Positions 1 to 7,078 of a DNA stretch of 19,101 nt are shown here, piece by piece. The notes beneath the pieces are model-generated. The model searched no databases, was not told the DNA's origin, and saw only the letters and a program-made list of their open reading frames with translations. Made by a program: the position numbers and the translations under genes. The stretch spans positions 1 to 19,101 of the forward strand of contig VMFH01000010.1 of NCBI GenBank assembly GCA_007375925.1, given 5' to 3'. Within the stretch, counting starts at the first letter, position 1. Each line of letters opens with the position of its first letter. The DNA is from Parcubacteria group bacterium Gr01-1014_72. GTDB lineage: Bacteria > Patescibacteriota > Minisyncoccia > Phycocordibacterales > VMFH01.

Positions 1-432
1 CTGCCGCTCGGCAACCTCACCTCACAGCTTTTAGTGAACATCTACATGAACGAGTTTGATCAGTTTGTGAAGCACACGCTCAAGGTGAAACACTACATCC
101 GTTACGCCGATGATTTTGTCATTTTCTCCGAAGACAGAAGTAGACTGGAAGAAATGGTACGATATATCGTACTATTTTTGCGCGAGAAGTTAAGACTTGA
201 ACTTCATCCGGACAAAGTGTTCATCAAAACAATCGCTTCGGGCGTGGACTTCCTCGGGTGGGTGCACTTCCCGGACTATCGGGTACTCCGGACAGCGACG
301 AAACGGCGGATGATCCGGCGTCTTCGCGAAGAGCCGTCTGGTGATACCATCATGTCATATATCGGGATGCTTTCGCACGGGAATACGTTCAAACTACGGA
401 GCGAAATTCTCCCGTTACTCAAAAGATGCTAG
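1..432 (+). CDS. Reverse transcriptase, 3' part (DGR-like; start outside window)
   Basis: An open frame runs from the first base to TAG at 430-432 (143 codons), so the N-terminal part lies upstream of the window. The visible part starts in RT motif 4 with LPLGNLTSQ, followed by the catalytic YADD (codons at 103-114) and then a thumb-like stretch with LHPDK and GVDFLGW. The LGxxxSQ form of motif 4, in place of the QGxxxSP of group II intron RTs, is typical of diversity-generating retroelement (DGR) reverse transcriptases, which copy a template RNA to mutate a variable gene. The template repeat, accessory gene and target would have to lie upstream, as none is visible here. The frame stops two bases before the first possible ileS start. 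RT identity is secure; DGR membership is an inference from motif 4 and from how common DGRs are in this type of genome. Confidence 0.85.
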   Translation: MPLGNLTSQLLVNIYMNEFDQFVKHTLKVKHYIRYADDFVIFSEDRSRLEEMVRYIVLFLREKLRLELHPDKVFIKTIASGVDFLGWVHFPDYRVLRTATKRRMIRRLREEPSGDTIMSYIGMLSHGNTFKLRSEILPLLKRC

Positions 433-435
433 AAT
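427..435 (+). promoter_or_regulatory. Extended -10 promoter element before ileS
   Basis: TGCTAGAAT fits the extended -10 consensus TGnTAnnnT. It overlaps the RT stop codon. A start of transcription about seven bases downstream would fall after the ATG at 434 and about 10 bases before the ATG at 452, so if this promoter is used the MDEQKK start at 452 is the more likely one. Seen as a motif only. Confidence 0.4.
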
Positions 436-3400
436 GGCGTCGTTCAACACTATGGACGAGCAAAAGAAAACTCTGGTTGCCGAGAGGGAGGAAAAAATCC
501 TCGCGTTTTGGGCGGACAAAAAGATTTTTGAGAAGTCGCTTGCAAAACCCGCGCCGAAGGGGGACTTCGTGTTTTACGACGGGCCGCCGTTTGCATCTGG
601 GCTCCCGCATTACGGCCACATCCTTGCCGGTACCATCAAGGACGTCATTCCGCGTTACAAGACGATGCGGGGGTTTCGCGTACCTCGCCGATGGGGATGG
701 GACTGTCACGGACTTCCTGTAGAGAACGAAGTGGAAAAAGAGCTTCAGCTCAAAGCAAAGAAAGATATTGTTTCGTACGGTCTTCAGAAGTTCAACGAAA
801 CGGCGCGGAAAACGGTGATGCGGTACGCCGATGATTGGCGGCGTATCATCCCGCGCATGGGGCGATTCGTGGACATGGACAATGACTACCGCACGATGGA
901 CTCGTCATACACGGAGTCCGTGTGGTGGGCGTTCAAGACGCTCTACGAGAAGAATCTAGCGTACGAGGGATTCAAGAGTATGCACCTATGTCCACGGTGC
1001 GAGACGACACTCTCTAATTTTGAGGTGACGCAGGGGTACAAAGATGTCACCGACCTGTCGGTCTGTGTGAAATTTTCAATTTTTCTCCCTTCGGGAGATC
1101 TCCCGCAGGGAGACAATTCTCAATTTTCAAAAACATACTTAATTGCATGGACGACAACGCCGTGGACACTGCCGGGGAATGTGGCGCTCGCGGTGAATCC
1201 GGATAAGGTGTATGCAGAAGTTAAAAATGTAAATCTAAAAGTGCAAAATGACAGTGTAAAATTTAAAAGTGAAGAAGGGGTGCACTACATACTTGCCAAA
1301 GAGCGTGCCGTGGAGATTTTCAAGGAGTATGAATACGAAATCGCGCGCGAGGTAAAAGGCAGCGAGCTTGTCGGGCTCTCGTACGAGCCGTTGTTTGAGT
1401 ATTACGCGAAGGATTCAAAACTGCCCAATCGCGAGAATGGGTGGAAGGTGTATGCGGGAGATTTCGTGACGACAACGGAGGGGACGGGCATTGTGCACAT
1501 CGCGCCTGCGTTCGGCGAGGACGACTACCAACTCTCGCTCAAGGAGAAACTTCCGTTCATTCAACACATCGGGACAGACGGGCGCTTCAAGCCGGAGGTA
1601 AAAGATTTCGCGGGACTTCAGGCAAAACCGAAAGGGAACCCGCAGGAGACGGACAAGAAAATAATCGCACACCTTACGGCGCGAGGCGCGCTGTTTGCGA
1701 TGGAGCCGATCACGCACTCCTACCCTCACTGCTGGCGGTGCGATACGCCGCTTCTCAATTATGCCGCCGTCTCATGGTTCGTCCGCGTCGTCGCACTGCG
1801 GGACAAACTTCTCTCCGAGAACAAAAAAATCGGCTGGGTGCCGTCGGAAATAGGCGATGGGCGGTTCGGCAAGTGGCTTGAAGGGGCTCGGGACTGGGCA
1901 ATTTCCCGTTCCCGCTTCTGGGGCGCGCCAATTCCGGTGTGGCGATGCGATGGCTGTACGGAAACGCGGGTCTTTGGAAATACGCGCGAACTTCTGGACG
2001 TGCTTCCGAAGAGTGGGAACAAGTACTTCCTCATGCGACACGGCGAAGCGGACAATAATGTTGAACACATTATTAGCAGTGAACTCAGCAATCCGCATCA
2101 TCTAACGGAAGTGGGGAAGCGGCAGGTGCGGGAGGTCTGTGCAAAACTCAAAAACAAGCACATTGACCTCGTCTTCGTTTCGCCCTTTCTTCGCACGCAG
2201 GAAACGGCGAAGATAGTCGCTGAAGAAATTGGCCTTTCCAAGGGAGCGTTCATTACCGACGAGCGAATCAGGGAACTTCGCACCGGTGCGTACAACTTAC
2301 GAAGTATTAGGGATTTCACCTCGTACTTTTCCTCGCCGGAGGAGCGTTTCGTGAAGGCGACTCCGGGCGGCGAGAGCTACACAGAGGTAAAACGGCGGAT
2401 GGGGGGATTCCTCTCCGAGATTGACGCGAGTGAGCGCTTCCGCGGCAAGAACATTCTCATCATCACGCACGACGCTCCCGCATGGATGCTCTGTGCGGCG
2501 GCGGCGGGCGCGGATGTAAAAAAAGCTCTCCAGATCCGCGGCGAGGACGACTATTTCATCAAGAATGGGGAGGTGAAGGAGCTCTCCTTCACGCCGCTCC
2601 CGCACAACGCGGACTTTGAGCTTGACCTTCACCGTCCGTTCATTGACGACGTTGTGTTTCCCTGCGCGCCCTGCGGAGCGAAACGTTCCGTGATGCGCCG
2701 CGTGCCGGATGTGTTTGATTGCTGGTTTGAGTCGGGCTCCATGCCGTTTGGAGAGGCGGGGTACCGCGGGGAGGCGCTTCCGATGTTTCAACCGCAAGGA
2801 GGGCTTTTCAAGAAGCGGCGAGGGTATCCTGCCGATTTCATCGCCGAAGGATTGGACCAGACGCGCGGGTGGTTCTACTCGCTCCTTGTGCTTGGCGTCT
2901 CGCTATTCGGCGCCGCACCATTCAAACGCGTTGTGACGAACGGCATCATTCTTGCGGAGGACGGACAGAAGATGAGCAAGCGCCTCAAAAATTATCCCGA
3001 CCCGATGACGCTTGTGGGGAAGTACGGTGCGGATGCACTCCGGCTCTACCTCCTCTCGTCACCCGCCGTACATGGCGAGGAGCTCCGCTTTTCGGAGAGA
3101 GGCGTGGATGAGGTCGCGAAAAAAGTTTTCGGCCGGTTAGACAATGTTCTCCAATTCTACAAGCTGTACGCCCCAAAACTACCAACTACCAACTACCAAC
3201 TACCAACTTCCCATGTGCTAGACAATTGGATTCTCGTGCGCCTCGCGGAACTTTCAGAAACGGTAACTACTGCACTTGAGGCGTACACACTTGATGCCGC
3301 GGCGCGGCCTCTCGGTGATTTTGTGGACGATCTCTCAACGTGGTATCTCCGCCGTTCGCGCGAGCGGATAAAGGGTGGCGGCGATGACGCCAAAGACGCA

Positions 3401-4066
3401 CTAAAAACACTTCAGGTTATTTTACTTGATTTTGCTAAACTCATTGCGCCATTCGCTCCGTTTTTCGCAGAGCGATTGTATCAATCGGTACACGATGCAA
3501 ATATACGAATGGGTACGAATGATACGAATAGTACAGACAGAAAAGAAAGCGTCCATTTAGAGAACTGGCCGGAAAAAACTACCAACTACCAACAACCAGC
3601 TACCAACTTACTTTTTGAAATGGGGGAAGTGCGTCGTCTCGTCTCACTCGGACTTGAGGCGCGGGCGAAGGCGAATGTAAAGGTGCGTCAGCCGCTCCAG
3701 TCCGTAACACTGCGCAATCCTCGCGTGTCGCTTGAAAAACGGGAAGAATTGCTCACTCTTATCAAAGATGAGCTCAATGTGAAGGAGGTGCGATTCAACA
3801 AGGAGATTTTGGATGAGGTAGAAATTGACACGACCCTCACGCCGGAACTCAAAAAGGAGGGAGATGTGCGCGAGGCGGTACGGACTATTCAGGATTTGCG
3901 CAAAGAAAAGGGATTGAAGCCGGGAGAACGTGTCGCGCTCGCTACATCACCCACTGTCGCTGCGACGGGTTTACTCCAGGAGTTTGAGGAGGAAATCAAA
4001 AAAGCCGCGTCGCTTTCAAAAATAGAGCATGGCGCCGCAACGGCGGGAGATTTTGAGTTGCGATGA
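434..4066 (+). CDS. ileS: Isoleucyl-tRNA synthetase with an embedded histidine-phosphatase domain
   Basis: It charges tRNA-Ile in the cytoplasm. Class I signatures are complete: HYGH at residues 59-62 (numbered from ATG 434), the CP1 editing domain with WTTTPWTLPGN and GTGIVHIAPAFGEDD, KMSKR at 846-850, then the helical anticodon-binding domain and a C-terminal part with LTPELKKEGDVREAV, as in the eukaryote-like IleRS type. At 1210 residues it is well above the usual 1000-1050. Most of the excess is a domain at about residues 529-722 with histidine-phosphatase (phosphoglycerate-mutase-like) motifs: LMRHGE, SPFLRTQETA, a following LREL region and IITHD, so both catalytic histidines and the arginines are present. 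Further excess comes from in-frame short repeats (listed separately). ATG 434 gives the longest plausible protein; ATG 452 is the alternative and fits the -10 at 427-435. No Shine-Dalgarno site is seen at either. Confidence 0.95.
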   Translation: MASFNTMDEQKKTLVAEREEKILAFWADKKIFEKSLAKPAPKGDFVFYDGPPFASGLPHYGHILAGTIKDVIPRYKTMRGFRVPRRWGWDCHGLPVENEVEKELQLKAKKDIVSYGLQKFNETARKTVMRYADDWRRIIPRMGRFVDMDNDYRTMDSSYTESVWWAFKTLYEKNLAYEGFKSMHLCPRCETTLSNFEVTQGYKDVTDLSVCVKFSIFLPSGDLPQGDNSQFSKTYLIAWTTTPWTLPGNVALAVNPDKVYAEVKNVNLKVQNDSVKFKSEEGVHYILAKERAVEIFKEYEYEIAREVKGSELVGLSYEPLFEYYAKDSKLPNRENGWKVYAGDFVTTTEGTGIVHIAPAFGEDDYQLSLKEKLPFIQHIGTDGRFKPEVKDFAGLQAKPKGNPQETDKKIIAHLTARGALFAMEPITHSYPHCWRCDTPLLNYAAVSWFVRVVALRDKLLSENKKIGWVPSEIGDGRFGKWLEGARDWAISRSRFWGAPIPVWRCDGCTETRVFGNTRELLDVLPKSGNKYFLMRHGEADNNVEHIISSELSNPHHLTEVGKRQVREVCAKLKNKHIDLVFVSPFLRTQETAKIVAEEIGLSKGAFITDERIRELRTGAYNLRSIRDFTSYFSSPEERFVKATPGGESYTEVKRRMGGFLSEIDASERFRGKNILIITHDAPAWMLCAAAAGADVKKALQIRGEDDYFIKNGEVKELSFTPLPHNADFELDLHRPFIDDVVFPCAPCGAKRSVMRRVPDVFDCWFESGSMPFGEAGYRGEALPMFQPQGGLFKKRRGYPADFIAEGLDQTRGWFYSLLVLGVSLFGAAPFKRVVTNGIILAEDGQKMSKRLKNYPDPMTLVGKYGADALRLYLLSSPAVHGEELRFSERGVDEVAKKVFGRLDNVLQFYKLYAPKLPTTNYQLPTSHVLDNWILVRLAELSETVTTALEAYTLDAAARPLGDFVDDLSTWYLRRSRERIKGGGDDAKDALKTLQVILLDFAKLIAPFAPFFAERLYQSVHDANIRMGTNDTNSTDRKESVHLENWPEKTTNYQQPATNLLFEMGEVRRLVSLGLEARAKANVKVRQPLQSVTLRNPRVSLEKREELLTLIKDELNVKEVRFNKEILDEVEIDTTLTPELKKEGDVREAVRTIQDLRKEKGLKPGERVALATSPTVAATGLLQEFEEEIKKAASLSKIEHGAATAGDFELR
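1070..1135. repeat. In-frame repeat-like insert in ileS, with tandem mini-hairpins
   Basis: AATTTTCAATTTTT at 1071-1084 and TTCTCAATTTTC at 1117-1128 flank two consecutive 15-base hairpins (1084-1098 and 1099-1113), both of the form TCTCCC-NNN-GGGAGA. The segment encodes residues about 213-234, just before the conserved WTTTPWTLPGN block, where IleRS proteins normally have only a short loop. The frame is kept. Call based on structure and on the loss of family similarity here. Confidence 0.5.
1216..1275. repeat. AT-rich in-frame low-complexity insert in ileS
   Basis: A run of near-repeats of the type GTTAAAAATGTAAATCTAAAAG encodes lysine/valine/asparagine-rich residues about 261-281 within the editing domain. 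It is far richer in A and T than the surrounding GC-rich codons. No second copy occurs in this window, so the repeat status is tentative. Confidence 0.3.
3178..3208. repeat. Heptamer tandem repeat (ACTACCA)n inside ileS
   Basis: Four perfect copies of ACTACCA plus ACT. In the ileS frame it reads TTNYQLPT, at the junction between the catalytic core (ending near FYKLYAP) and the anticodon-binding domain. The same heptamer recurs at 3578-3608 and just before recO at 6383-6406. Confidence 0.85.
3489..3530 (+). repeat. GATACGAAT-family repeat, copy inside ileS
   Basis: TACACGATGCAAATATACGA followed by ATGGGTACGAATGATACGAA. Nearly the same 42-base unit occurs inverted before metG (12687-12730), before ssb (16506-16548) and, more diverged, before efp (18446-18487). 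Here it is translated as the peptide HDANIRMGTNDTNS within the anticodon-binding region. Confidence 0.85.
3578..3608. repeat. Second ACTACCA heptamer array inside ileS
   Basis: Two perfect ACTACCA copies followed by degenerate copies (ACAACCA, GCTACCA, ACT). It encodes TTNYQQPATN between the WPE and LLFEMGEVRRL segments. The frame is maintained. Confidence 0.75.
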
Positions 4067-4072
4067 AAAACA

Positions 4073-4098
4073 GCTCAATCTCGCTTGCGGGATTGAGC
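4073..4098. terminator. Hairpin between convergent ileS and purB
   Basis: A stem of 12 pairs with one G-T wobble and a two-base loop, between GCTCAATCTCGC and GCGGGATTGAGC, lies in the 49-base gap between the two convergent genes. It lacks a clear T-tract. Its position suits a bidirectional terminator. Confidence 0.55.
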
Positions 4099-4115
4099 CG
4101 TTGAATGTATCCGCT

Positions 4116-5606
4116 TCACGTTCTGAGCACCGCTTTGAATTGCGGTTCGGCGGCTTCGAGCCAGTATGATGGTTCGAAGATACTCCTCCACTTTTCACAG
4201 CGATCGGGATCGCTGAACAATGTCTTAAGAGCTATATTCCAGCGATTGATTTCTAGCTTTTTTTCATTGTCCATTGCGATGGAAGGCGCTAACTTCAGCG
4301 TTCCCGTCATAATTATGTCTTTAATGGAAATCGGCTCCTTAAATGGAGCTTGAGCGATGTTATACACCAAGTAGTCGGCATCCGTTACAGATTCCAATTT
4401 TGCCAAGCGGCAGTCTCTGTCGGTTTCTCCCGGTTGGAACGCGTTGAATGCCGCGAGCTGAATTATCCTGTATACCTCTTCCACCGTGATGGTCCCCGTG
4501 AGCCATTCAGCGAGAAGGTCTTTGGCTTTGCTTGATGCGTACGTTCCCCGCGATTCAATGATTTCGCGGGCGAGATTGTCAGGATAGACAACCAGTCCGT
4601 CGATGACCTTTCTCACGCAGTCAAGCATGTGGCAAAGCGTGTGAAAGATGTCCGGCCAAGCGATTCGCTCAACGGATGACTGCGAGATATCTCGTCCTTC
4701 CGGCGTCGCGATGTTTTCTTGTATCGCGTGGGCGTAAGCACGTGCACAGCGCGCCATTCCCCGCACCTTCTCAAGGGTGATGGGATTTTTCTTGTGCGGC
4801 ATCGCACTTGAACCTTTTTGACTTTCCGCGAACGGTTCTTCCCAACGAGGATACGGGTCGCGGCTTCCGAGCCACAAGTCAAACGCTATCTTTTCAAGCC
4901 ATGTGGCGATATCGGCGAGCGCGTTCGCTATCGGTGAGTACAGAATCCGCGGCATGATTTGAGTCGCTCCGATGTACTGCTTCGCTCCCAGAAGTCCGAG
5001 CGCTTTTTGTTCAAGTGCAAATGAGAGCCCGCTGTTTGTCCCGATGGCGCCGGACAGTTTTGACCATTTAAGTTCATTTTCGGCATATTCGAGGTGCTCC
5101 AACCCATTCCGGAGTGGTTGGCACCATGTGATGAAACATCTTCCCAAGGACTGTATTTCAGCAAGGCGTCCATGGGTACGTTCCATCATCGGCACAAAGC
5201 GGTATGCGTTGATACCTCTCCATAACGCCCCATGCAATGCCTGGATTTTATGTCTTATCATTCGGCACGATAAATGAATCCTTACCGCGAAGGGATACTC
5301 CTCTCCATCGTAGGAAGTCAGTTTCTCGTGGAAGAATCTCGCCAGATTTTCAGGAAGGTACCGCCGCCGTTCGGCGATGAAGGCGTTGTAGTCGTGTCCG
5401 ACACGCCTTTCTTCTTCATTAAACCATGCGAGGTCGATGGGGCTGGCACGTAATCGTTCGCTGATTTCTGTTACCGCTTCTTGCTCCACCTCGCCGGCGT
5501 TCGCGCGGGCTTCAAGTGTTTTCAGTTCAACATTCTGCCACTGTCGAAGTTTGTGTTCTGTACTCCAAATTTCCTCGATTTCTTTATCCTCATATCGTCC
5601 AATCAT
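4116..5606 (-). CDS. purB: Adenylosuccinate lyase
   Basis: Fumarase/aspartase-superfamily lyase of purine synthesis, splitting SAICAR and adenylosuccinate to release fumarate. The protein is 496 residues, near family length. Visible landmarks are HDYNAF near 71-76, RTHG at 143-146, the superfamily signature GSSAMPHKKNP at 265-275 with its catalytic serine in the mobile loop, and GRDISQSSVERIAWPD near 304-319, which resembles the ERDLSHSSVER segment that marks PurB rather than fumarase or argininosuccinate lyase. The usual TSSD motif region is divergent (LTSYDGEEY near 96-104). The start ATG is preceded by GAAAGGAA, one of the few convincing Shine-Dalgarno sites in the window, and a possible -10 (TAGTAT on the minus strand at 5661-5666) lies upstream. 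It is transcribed against its neighbours and no other purine gene is in view. Confidence 0.9.
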   Translation of the reverse strand: MIGRYEDKEIEEIWSTEHKLRQWQNVELKTLEARANAGEVEQEAVTEISERLRASPIDLAWFNEEERRVGHDYNAFIAERRRYLPENLARFFHEKLTSYDGEEYPFAVRIHLSCRMIRHKIQALHGALWRGINAYRFVPMMERTHGRLAEIQSLGRCFITWCQPLRNGLEHLEYAENELKWSKLSGAIGTNSGLSFALEQKALGLLGAKQYIGATQIMPRILYSPIANALADIATWLEKIAFDLWLGSRDPYPRWEEPFAESQKGSSAMPHKKNPITLEKVRGMARCARAYAHAIQENIATPEGRDISQSSVERIAWPDIFHTLCHMLDCVRKVIDGLVVYPDNLAREIIESRGTYASSKAKDLLAEWLTGTITVEEVYRIIQLAAFNAFQPGETDRDCRLAKLESVTDADYLVYNIAQAPFKEPISIKDIIMTGTLKLAPSIAMDNEKKLEINRWNIALKTLFSDPDRCEKWRSIFEPSYWLEAAEPQFKAVLRT

Positions 5607-5690
5607 GATTTCCTTTCAAAATCCCGCTTGTTTGGTTCGGGACGAACTTTTCCTGGCCCGATACTAGCGCTCCCTCTCTGAAAAGGCAAG

Positions 5691-5740
5691 AAACAAATGA
5701 CCAATATAACAGCTATCGCTGTTATATTGGTCATTTGTTT
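5691..5740. repeat. Long perfect inverted repeat between divergent purB and hydrolase
   Basis: Two perfect 23-base arms (5691-5713 and 5718-5740) around the loop TATC. The sequence is AT-rich, unlike its neighbours. It lies between divergently transcribed genes, so it terminates neither; it could be a protein-binding palindrome, a cruciform or a small repetitive element. Confidence 0.9.
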
Positions 5741-5748
5741 TCCCGATT

Positions 5749-5775
5749 CCTGACGCCTGGTGCCTAATGCCTAAC
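5749..5775. repeat. GCCTAA-type short tandem repeat
   Basis: CCTGACGCCTGGTGCCTAAT followed by GCCTAAC: degenerate 7-8-base units sharing CCTAA/CCTGG cores, directly before the hydrolase promoter. Similar in style to the other spacer micro-repeats, but with no second copy in the window. Confidence 0.4.
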
Positions 5776-5784
5776 ACTAGCGCG

Positions 5785-5793
5785 TGATACAAT
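5785..5793 (+). promoter_or_regulatory. Extended -10 promoter of the hydrolase gene
   Basis: TGATACAAT matches TGnTAnnnT and ends six bases before ATG 5800. Transcription starting about seven bases downstream would begin at the start codon, so a leaderless mRNA is expected. No Shine-Dalgarno or obvious -35 box is seen. Confidence 0.65.
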
Positions 5794-5799
5794 TTATTC

Positions 5800-6372
5800 A
5801 TGAGCAAGCGCACATTCTTAATACATGGATGGGATGGACGACCCGACAATCATTGGTTCCCCTGGCTCAAAGCGGAGCTCGTTGCGCGGGGGTTTGAAGT
5901 GTTTGCGCCCGCGATGCCGAACCATGCATATCCGAAAATTTCTGAATGGGTTTCCATGCTCAATGATTGGGTGGGAGAGCCGGATGAAGAAACCTTTTTA
6001 GTCGGGCATAGCATTGGGTGTCAAACAATCCTACGCTACTTAGAAACTGTGCCTAACGCAAAAATAGGAGGAGCCGTCTTCGTCGCGGGATGGTTATCGC
6101 TCCAAAATCTTTCATCAAACGAGATTAAAGTTGCAAAGCCATGGCTTGAAACGGCGATTGATTTTGGGAAATTAAAAACGTGGGCACGCACATTTGTTGC
6201 TCTTATGTCAGATAATGATCAGTCGGTGTCTTTAGAACAAGGGATTGAATTTGCAAATAAGATTGGCGCGAAAGTAATTCTTGAAAAAGGAAAGGGACAT
6301 TTTACGAAGGCGGACGGCGTGACGGCGCTTCCCTCCGTCCTCTCCGCTCTCCTTGCTATGTCTGCCCTATAG
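5800..6372 (+). CDS. RBBP9/YdeN-family alpha/beta serine hydrolase
   Basis: A 190-residue single-domain alpha/beta hydrolase. It begins with the strand and turn FLIHGWDG (6-13), has the nucleophile elbow GHSIG at 69-73 (Ser71), a likely catalytic Asp in SDNDQSV (138 or 140) and the catalytic His in GHF (167). Length, an HGW near the N terminus and the GHSxG elbow fit the RBBP9/YdeN family of small hydrolases; the substrate is not known. The start is set by ATG 5800 right after the -10 element. recO follows after 34 bases, so the two are probably co-transcribed. Confidence 0.85.
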   Translation: MSKRTFLIHGWDGRPDNHWFPWLKAELVARGFEVFAPAMPNHAYPKISEWVSMLNDWVGEPDEETFLVGHSIGCQTILRYLETVPNAKIGGAVFVAGWLSLQNLSSNEIKVAKPWLETAIDFGKLKTWARTFVALMSDNDQSVSLEQGIEFANKIGAKVILEKGKGHFTKADGVTALPSVLSALLAMSAL

Positions 6373-6382
6373 ACTATTAATA

Positions 6383-6406
6383 ACTACCAACTACTAACTA
6401 CAAACT
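6383..6406. repeat. ACTACCA heptamer array before recO
   Basis: ACTACCA, ACTACTA, ACTACAA, ACT directly abutting the recO ATG. It replaces any ribosome-binding site and is the same family as the arrays within ileS at 3178-3208 and 3578-3608. Confidence 0.75.
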
Positions 6407-7000
6407 ATGTCTTACCACCTCTACCACACTGACGCCTTCATACTTGGGAGCGAGTCGGGTGGGGAAGCAAATCGCCACTTCACGCTCCTCACCCGCGCAC
6501 TCGGACTCGTGAACGCATCTGCCCAAGGGGTCCGCCTCCTCAAATCAAAGCTCCGCTATCACCTGGAAGATCGCGCCTGTGTTGAGGTAACCCTCGTGCG
6601 CGGGAAAAGCCGGTGGCGGATTGTCGGTGCCACGAAGCGGATGAGTCTCCGGAATGTTTTTCGAGAGCACCCTGAACGCGAGGCGCTCCTTGTCCGCTTC
6701 TTCGCACTCCTCAAGCGGCTCATACCCGAGGAGGAAGTGCACGAGGTTATTTTTGACTCGGTCGGCGACGCCTACGCATGTCTTCTCCCCGAGGCGATTA
6801 GTTCGGATACCCTCTTTGGCGTTGAGTGCGTTCTCCTCCTGCGGACGCTTCGGGAGCTTGGGTATCTCGCCGACACGCCGGAGTTGCGCCCGTTCCTTTC
6901 CTCGCCGTACCTCACGCACGAACTCCTCTCTCTCCTCCTGCCCCTGCGGGAGAAGGCGGTTGCCGAAATCAACCGGTCGCTCCGCGAGACGCACCTCTAA
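6407..7000 (+). CDS. recO: DNA repair protein RecO
   Basis: A 197-residue protein. The N-terminal OB-fold begins with the family-typical pattern YHTDAFILGSESGGEANR (about 4-21), where the end of the first strand leads into a short turn and a charged helix start, followed by FTLLTRALGLVNASAQGVR. RecO anneals SSB-coated single strands and, with RecR, helps load RecA. The protein is shorter than the roughly 240 residues of E. coli RecO, and I see only isolated cysteines rather than a four-cysteine zinc site, so the C-terminal part is reduced. It lies behind the hydrolase gene; ssb and recA are both within this window. Identity rests on the N-terminal pattern and size. Confidence 0.8.
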   Translation: MSYHLYHTDAFILGSESGGEANRHFTLLTRALGLVNASAQGVRLLKSKLRYHLEDRACVEVTLVRGKSRWRIVGATKRMSLRNVFREHPEREALLVRFFALLKRLIPEEEVHEVIFDSVGDAYACLLPEAISSDTLFGVECVLLLRTLRELGYLADTPELRPFLSSPYLTHELLSLLLPLREKAVAEINRSLRETHL

Positions 7001-7062
7001 GAGACGCACCCCTTGTTGCCGCGTCGTGCTGGTAGGGTACGGTTCGCCGCCACGGACAGTCA

Positions 7063-7071
7063 TGTTACAAT
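7063..7071 (+). promoter_or_regulatory. Extended -10 promoter of the membrane-anchored protein gene
   Basis: TGTTACAAT matches TGnTAnnnT and ends seven bases before ATG 7079, predicting a leaderless transcript. It argues for ATG 7079 over longer upstream reading of the frame. Confidence 0.6.
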
Positions 7072-7078
7072 CATCCGC

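Noticed and set aside
157..172. Palindrome GTACGATATATCGTAC inside the reverse transcriptase gene
   Set aside because: It lies within conserved coding sequence and has no partner elsewhere; probably chance.
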